A stretch of DNA of 7,900 nucleotides from Legionellales bacterium (GTDB taxonomy: Bacteria > Pseudomonadota > Gammaproteobacteria > WLWR01), in assembly GCA_012103495.1 (NCBI GenBank), contig WLWR01000073.1, positions 1 through 7,900 on the forward strand. Direction: 5' to 3'. Positions 5,335 to 7,900 of this stretch are shown here, in pieces. Each line of letters starts with the position of its first letter. Positions within the stretch are counted from its first letter, which is position 1. The position numbers were made by a program, and so were the translations under genes. The notes under the pieces are model-generated. The model was not told where the DNA came from. It saw only the letters and a program-made list of their open reading frames with translations, and searched no databases.

Positions 5335-6391
5335 AATATTATTTATTGATCGCGATGGTACATTAATTGAAGAGCCGGAAGATTATCAAGTCGATTGCCT
5401 AAGCAAAGTGACTTTGATGTCGCATGTGATTCCAGCATTACTGCAATTGCAACAAGCCGGGTTTCAATTGGTGATGGTTTCTAATCAAGATGGATTGGGT
5501 ACATCCAGTTTTCCAACCGAGCAATTTGATTTGTCGCATGGATTCATATTGCAATTGTTTTCCTCACAAGGCATTTCATTCGATCAAGTGCGGATTTGTC
5601 CACATTTTCCAAATGACTATTGTCAATGTCGTAAACCTGCGGTGGGTTTGGTGTTGGATTATTTAAGAGAGCGTAAATTTGATCGACAACATTCCTATGT
5701 GATTGGTGATCGTCTTACCGATTTGCAATTGGCTGAAAATATGGGACTTCGTGGTTTACAATTGGGGAGTTCATTGTTTCCAACTTGGTTGCATATCGTA
5801 CAAACTTTGTTGACCCAACCACGCAGTTCAGTGGTTGAGCGAAACACAGGTGAAACCCAAATATATATTCAAGTAAATTTAGATCAAACCGGCGATAGTA
5901 ACATAGAAACTGGTATTGGTTTTTTTGATCACATGTTAGAGCAATTGGCGAAGCACAGTGCGATGCAATTAACCATCAAAGTTATCGGTGATTTGCATGT
6001 AGACGAACATCATACAGTAGAAGATGTGGCACTGGCATTGGGGCAAGCGTTGCGGCAAGCTTTGGGAGATAAGTTAGGTATCGCACGTTATGGTTTTGTT
6101 TTACCTATGGATGAAGCACAAGCCACCATAAGCATGGATTTGAGTGGTCGCCCTTATGCTGTATTCATTGGAGATTTAAGACGAGAAAATGTCGGTGGAT
6201 TACCAACTGAATTAATTCCACATTTTTTTAAATCACTAAGCGAAACGTTAAAAGCAGCCATTCATATCGAAATACGAGGTGAGAACGATCACCACATGAT
6301 TGAAGCATGCTTTAAAAGTTTAGGCCGCACTTTGAGACAAGCTATCACTCGTCAAGGTCATGAGTTACCTACCACCAAGGGGGTTTTATGA
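5327..6391 (+). CDS. hisB: Bifunctional histidinol-phosphatase / IGP dehydratase (HisB)
   Basis: A fused enzyme of 354 aa (E. coli 355). The N-terminal HAD-superfamily domain (about 1-165) removes phosphate from histidinol phosphate. It has the nucleophile motif DRDGT (catalytic D8 and D10), SNQDGLGT (52-59), zinc ligands C91, H93, C99 and C101 (CPHFPNDYCQC) and GDRLTD (127-132). The C-terminal imidazoleglycerol-phosphate dehydratase domain (about 168-354) has FFDHMLEQ (199-206), DEHHTVED (226-233) and DHH (321-323), the histidines that bind the two Mn ions. ATG 5327 is preferred over ATG 5312: MNKILFIDRDGT aligns with the family N-terminus and the upstream five residues do not. It overlaps hisC by 8 bp and hisH by 4 bp. 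The fusion places steps 6 and 8 in one polypeptide, as in enterobacteria. Confidence 0.96.
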   Translation: MNKILFIDRDGTLIEEPEDYQVDCLSKVTLMSHVIPALLQLQQAGFQLVMVSNQDGLGTSSFPTEQFDLSHGFILQLFSSQGISFDQVRICPHFPNDYCQCRKPAVGLVLDYLRERKFDRQHSYVIGDRLTDLQLAENMGLRGLQLGSSLFPTWLHIVQTLLTQPRSSVVERNTGETQIYIQVNLDQTGDSNIETGIGFFDHMLEQLAKHSAMQLTIKVIGDLHVDEHHTVEDVALALGQALRQALGDKLGIARYGFVLPMDEAQATISMDLSGRPYAVFIGDLRRENVGGLPTELIPHFFKSLSETLKAAIHIEIRGENDHHMIEACFKSLGRTLRQAITRQGHELPTTKGVL

Positions 6392-6999
6392 TTGCAGTGA
6401 TCACCGGTTGCGGCAGTAATATTGGATCGGTGGCCAACGCTTTGCAGCGGTTGGCTTGTGATTATCAATTAACCGAAGATCCACAAACAATTCGTCAAGC
6501 CAGTCATGTGATTTTACCAGGAGTCGGTAGTGCACAAATGGCGATGCAGCGGTTGGCTAAGTTGCAATTGATTTCCGTGATCCAGCAGTTGACTCAACCG
6601 GTATTGGGTATTTGTTTAGGCATGCAATTGCTTTATGACTATAGTGCGGAAGGTGACACGCTTGGTTTAGGAATTATTCCAGGAAAGGTGCGATCGTTAG
6701 CGAATGATTTGAATGAGCGGCGAATTGAATATCCTGTGCCGCACATGGGATGGAATCAATTAACACAGTGCGATCAAGCCCATCCTTTATGGTGCGGGAT
6801 TGCAAACAGTGCATATGTTTATTTTGTTCATAGTTTTTACGCACCTATAAATGACTATACTTTAGCTATCACCGACTACGGTGTTCCATTTAGCAGTATG
6901 ATACAGCGTGATAATTTCTACGCCATGCAGTTCCACCCTGAGCGTTCATCAGAAATTGGTGGTAAGCTATTGGCAAATTTTATAACCGACCAATCATGA
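6388..6999 (+). CDS. hisH: IGP synthase glutaminase subunit (HisH)
   Basis: Class I glutamine amidotransferase that hydrolyses glutamine and passes ammonia through the HisF barrel to make imidazole glycerol phosphate and AICAR. The product is 203 aa, normal length. The catalytic triad is visible: nucleophile C76 in LGICLGMQ (73-80), and H183 and E185 in QFHPERS (181-187). The oxyanion-strand motif LPGVGSAQ (43-50) and PHMGWN (118-123) and YFVHSFY (145-151) blocks are also conserved. AAGGGGG at 6377-6383 is a strong ribosome binding site just ahead of the ATG, which overlaps the hisB stop (ATGA). It is probably the best initiation site inside the operon. It works as a heterodimer with HisF, encoded two genes downstream. 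Confidence 0.96.
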   Translation: MIAVITGCGSNIGSVANALQRLACDYQLTEDPQTIRQASHVILPGVGSAQMAMQRLAKLQLISVIQQLTQPVLGICLGMQLLYDYSAEGDTLGLGIIPGKVRSLANDLNERRIEYPVPHMGWNQLTQCDQAHPLWCGIANSAYVYFVHSFYAPINDYTLAITDYGVPFSSMIQRDNFYAMQFHPERSSEIGGKLLANFITDQS

Positions 7000-7009
7000 G
7001 GGCGTTGCC

Positions 7010-7753
7010 ATGCAAATTATTCCAGCTATTGATATTCAATCCGGTCAATGCGTCAGATTATATCAAGGTGATTTTGACCAAACGACTGTTTATAGTAACG
7101 ATCCGGTTTCAGTAGCTAAGGAATACACAAAGGAGGGCATACAGTGGTTGCACTTGGTGGATTTGGATGGTGCACAAGATGGTGAAGCCCTACAAGTCGA
7201 ATTGATTTTAGATATTGTGCGGCAAACATCTTTGCAAGTACAAGTAGGGGGAGGCCTTCGTACCTTTGAAATAGTTAAAAAATTGTTGGACGGTGGGGTT
7301 CAGCGGGTGGTGATTGGTAGTTTGGCGGCATTTGAACCAGAAACGGTCAAACAATGGATCGTTGAGTTGGGTGCCCAAAGCATTGTGTTGGCATTGGATG
7401 TGCAATGCAATGAAGAAAATATTCCTTATATTGTCACTCAAGGTTGGCAACAACAAACCACCACCAGTTTATGGCGGTTATTAAAACAGTATGAAGATTG
7501 TGGTTTGCAACATATTTTATGTACGGACATTGAAATGGATGGTACTTTACGAGGCCCTAACTTGCAGTTGTATGCACAGTGTCAACAACATTATCCACAA
7601 TTGCAATTTCAAGCCTCTGGTGGGGTTGGCAAACTCAGTCACATTCAAGCGTTGCAAGAATTGGGAGTTGCCAGTGCTATTGTGGGTAAAGCTTTGTATG
7701 AAAAACAATTTACTTTAGCCCAGGCGTTGACCACGGTGCAAAATGCTGGCTAA
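7010..7753 (+). CDS. hisA: ProFAR isomerase (HisA)
   Basis: A (beta/alpha)8-barrel enzyme that isomerises the ProFAR aminoaldose to the PRFAR aminoketose by an Amadori rearrangement. The product is 247 aa, normal length. The N-terminal strand IPAIDI carries catalytic D8. The first phosphate-binding region VQVGGGLRT (77-85), LALDV with D130, CTDIEMDGTLRGPN (171-184) and the second phosphate site ASGGVG and IVGKALYE near the C-terminus are all present. CTDI..DGTL.G.N is the gammaproteobacterial style of the second catalytic block. A clear GAGGG ribosome binding site (6998-7002) overlaps the hisH stop, seven bases before the ATG. It overlaps hisF by 11 bp. The substrate arrives from HisI/HisE, not seen in this window. 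Confidence 0.96.
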   Translation: MQIIPAIDIQSGQCVRLYQGDFDQTTVYSNDPVSVAKEYTKEGIQWLHLVDLDGAQDGEALQVELILDIVRQTSLQVQVGGGLRTFEIVKKLLDGGVQRVVIGSLAAFEPETVKQWIVELGAQSIVLALDVQCNEENIPYIVTQGWQQQTTTSLWRLLKQYEDCGLQHILCTDIEMDGTLRGPNLQLYAQCQQHYPQLQFQASGGVGKLSHIQALQELGVASAIVGKALYEKQFTLAQALTTVQNAG

Positions 7754-7900
7754 ACGTATTATTGCTTGTTTGGATGTAAAGCACGGACAAGTCGTCAAAG
7801 GTGTTCAATTTCGTGACCATCAAATCGTCGGTGATATTTTAACCTTGGCTCAACGTTATGTGCAGCAAGGAGTCGATGAATTGGTATTTTATGATATTAC
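7743..7900 (+). CDS. hisF: IGP synthase cyclase subunit (HisF), 5' part only
   Basis: Runs off the right edge after 52 full codons of an expected 250-260. The N-terminus MLAKRIIACLDVKHGQVVKGVQF is diagnostic. It carries the catalytic base D11 (CLDV) and K19 (VVKG), the conserved lysine of this family, followed by the ELVFYDIT strand. HisF is the barrel subunit that uses ammonia from HisH to close the imidazole ring. The ATG lies inside the 3' end of hisA (11-bp overlap in a different frame), with no strong ribosome binding site, so coupling to hisA is likely. Nothing can be said about the second catalytic Asp or the C-terminus. hisI or hisIE is expected to follow. Confidence 0.95.
   Translation, partial: MLAKRIIACLDVKHGQVVKGVQFRDHQIVGDILTLAQRYVQQGVDELVFYDI

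Noticed and set aside
1..7900. CRISPR array, toxin-antitoxin pair or defence system
   Set aside because: There are no regularly spaced repeats and no recognisable cas, toxin or defence gene. The right four-fifths is ordinary histidine biosynthesis.

Overview
The window looks like part of a low- to mid-GC gammaproteobacterial chromosome. The histidine proteins all read like the gammaproteobacterial versions: a long-form HisG with a C-terminal regulatory domain, a fused two-domain HisB, and the order hisG-D-C-B-H-A-F. I would guess a Legionella/Coxiella-type relative or another AT-rich gammaproteobacterium, but the order and genus are a guess.

Region 1 (about 1-1680) is an AT-rich patch with the look of accessory DNA. 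It holds a short weak + strand reading frame (137-337, open upstream except for one stop), a perfect 32-bp palindrome (347-378), an unrecognised 194-aa gene on the minus strand (449-1033) with a good ribosome binding site, and a 29-bp inverted repeat (1034-1062 / 1164-1192). It also holds a decayed IS256-type transposase fragment (1364-1483) and a repeat present as two direct copies (1-26 and 1587-1612) plus one partial inverted copy (1523-1537). The two direct copies bracket almost the whole patch.

Region 2 (about 1686-7900) is a compact histidine biosynthesis operon. A sigma-70-type promoter (TTGACA-16-TACAAT) with an overlapping 20-bp imperfect palindrome lies just upstream of a small TrpR/YerC-family regulator gene. 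This is followed by hisG, hisD, hisC, hisB, hisH, hisA and the first 52 codons of hisF, which runs off the right edge. Junctions are 4-bp ATGA overlaps, short overlaps of 8 or 11 bp, or gaps of 8-10 bp, so translational coupling is likely. The key catalytic residues I checked are present in every enzyme.

Together the enzymes cover the pathway from PRPP + ATP to histidine except the HisI/HisE steps, which are expected just beyond the right edge. HisG makes phosphoribosyl-ATP. HisA isomerises ProFAR, and HisH/HisF form IGP and AICAR. HisB dehydrates IGP and later dephosphorylates histidinol phosphate, HisC transaminates, and HisD oxidises histidinol to histidine. The short leader has no room for a His-rich leader peptide or attenuator. 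The first-gene repressor and the operator-like palindrome over the -10 box therefore suggest autoregulated transcriptional repression. I see no new defence or mobile system; the most testable point of interest is this candidate regulator-operator pair.
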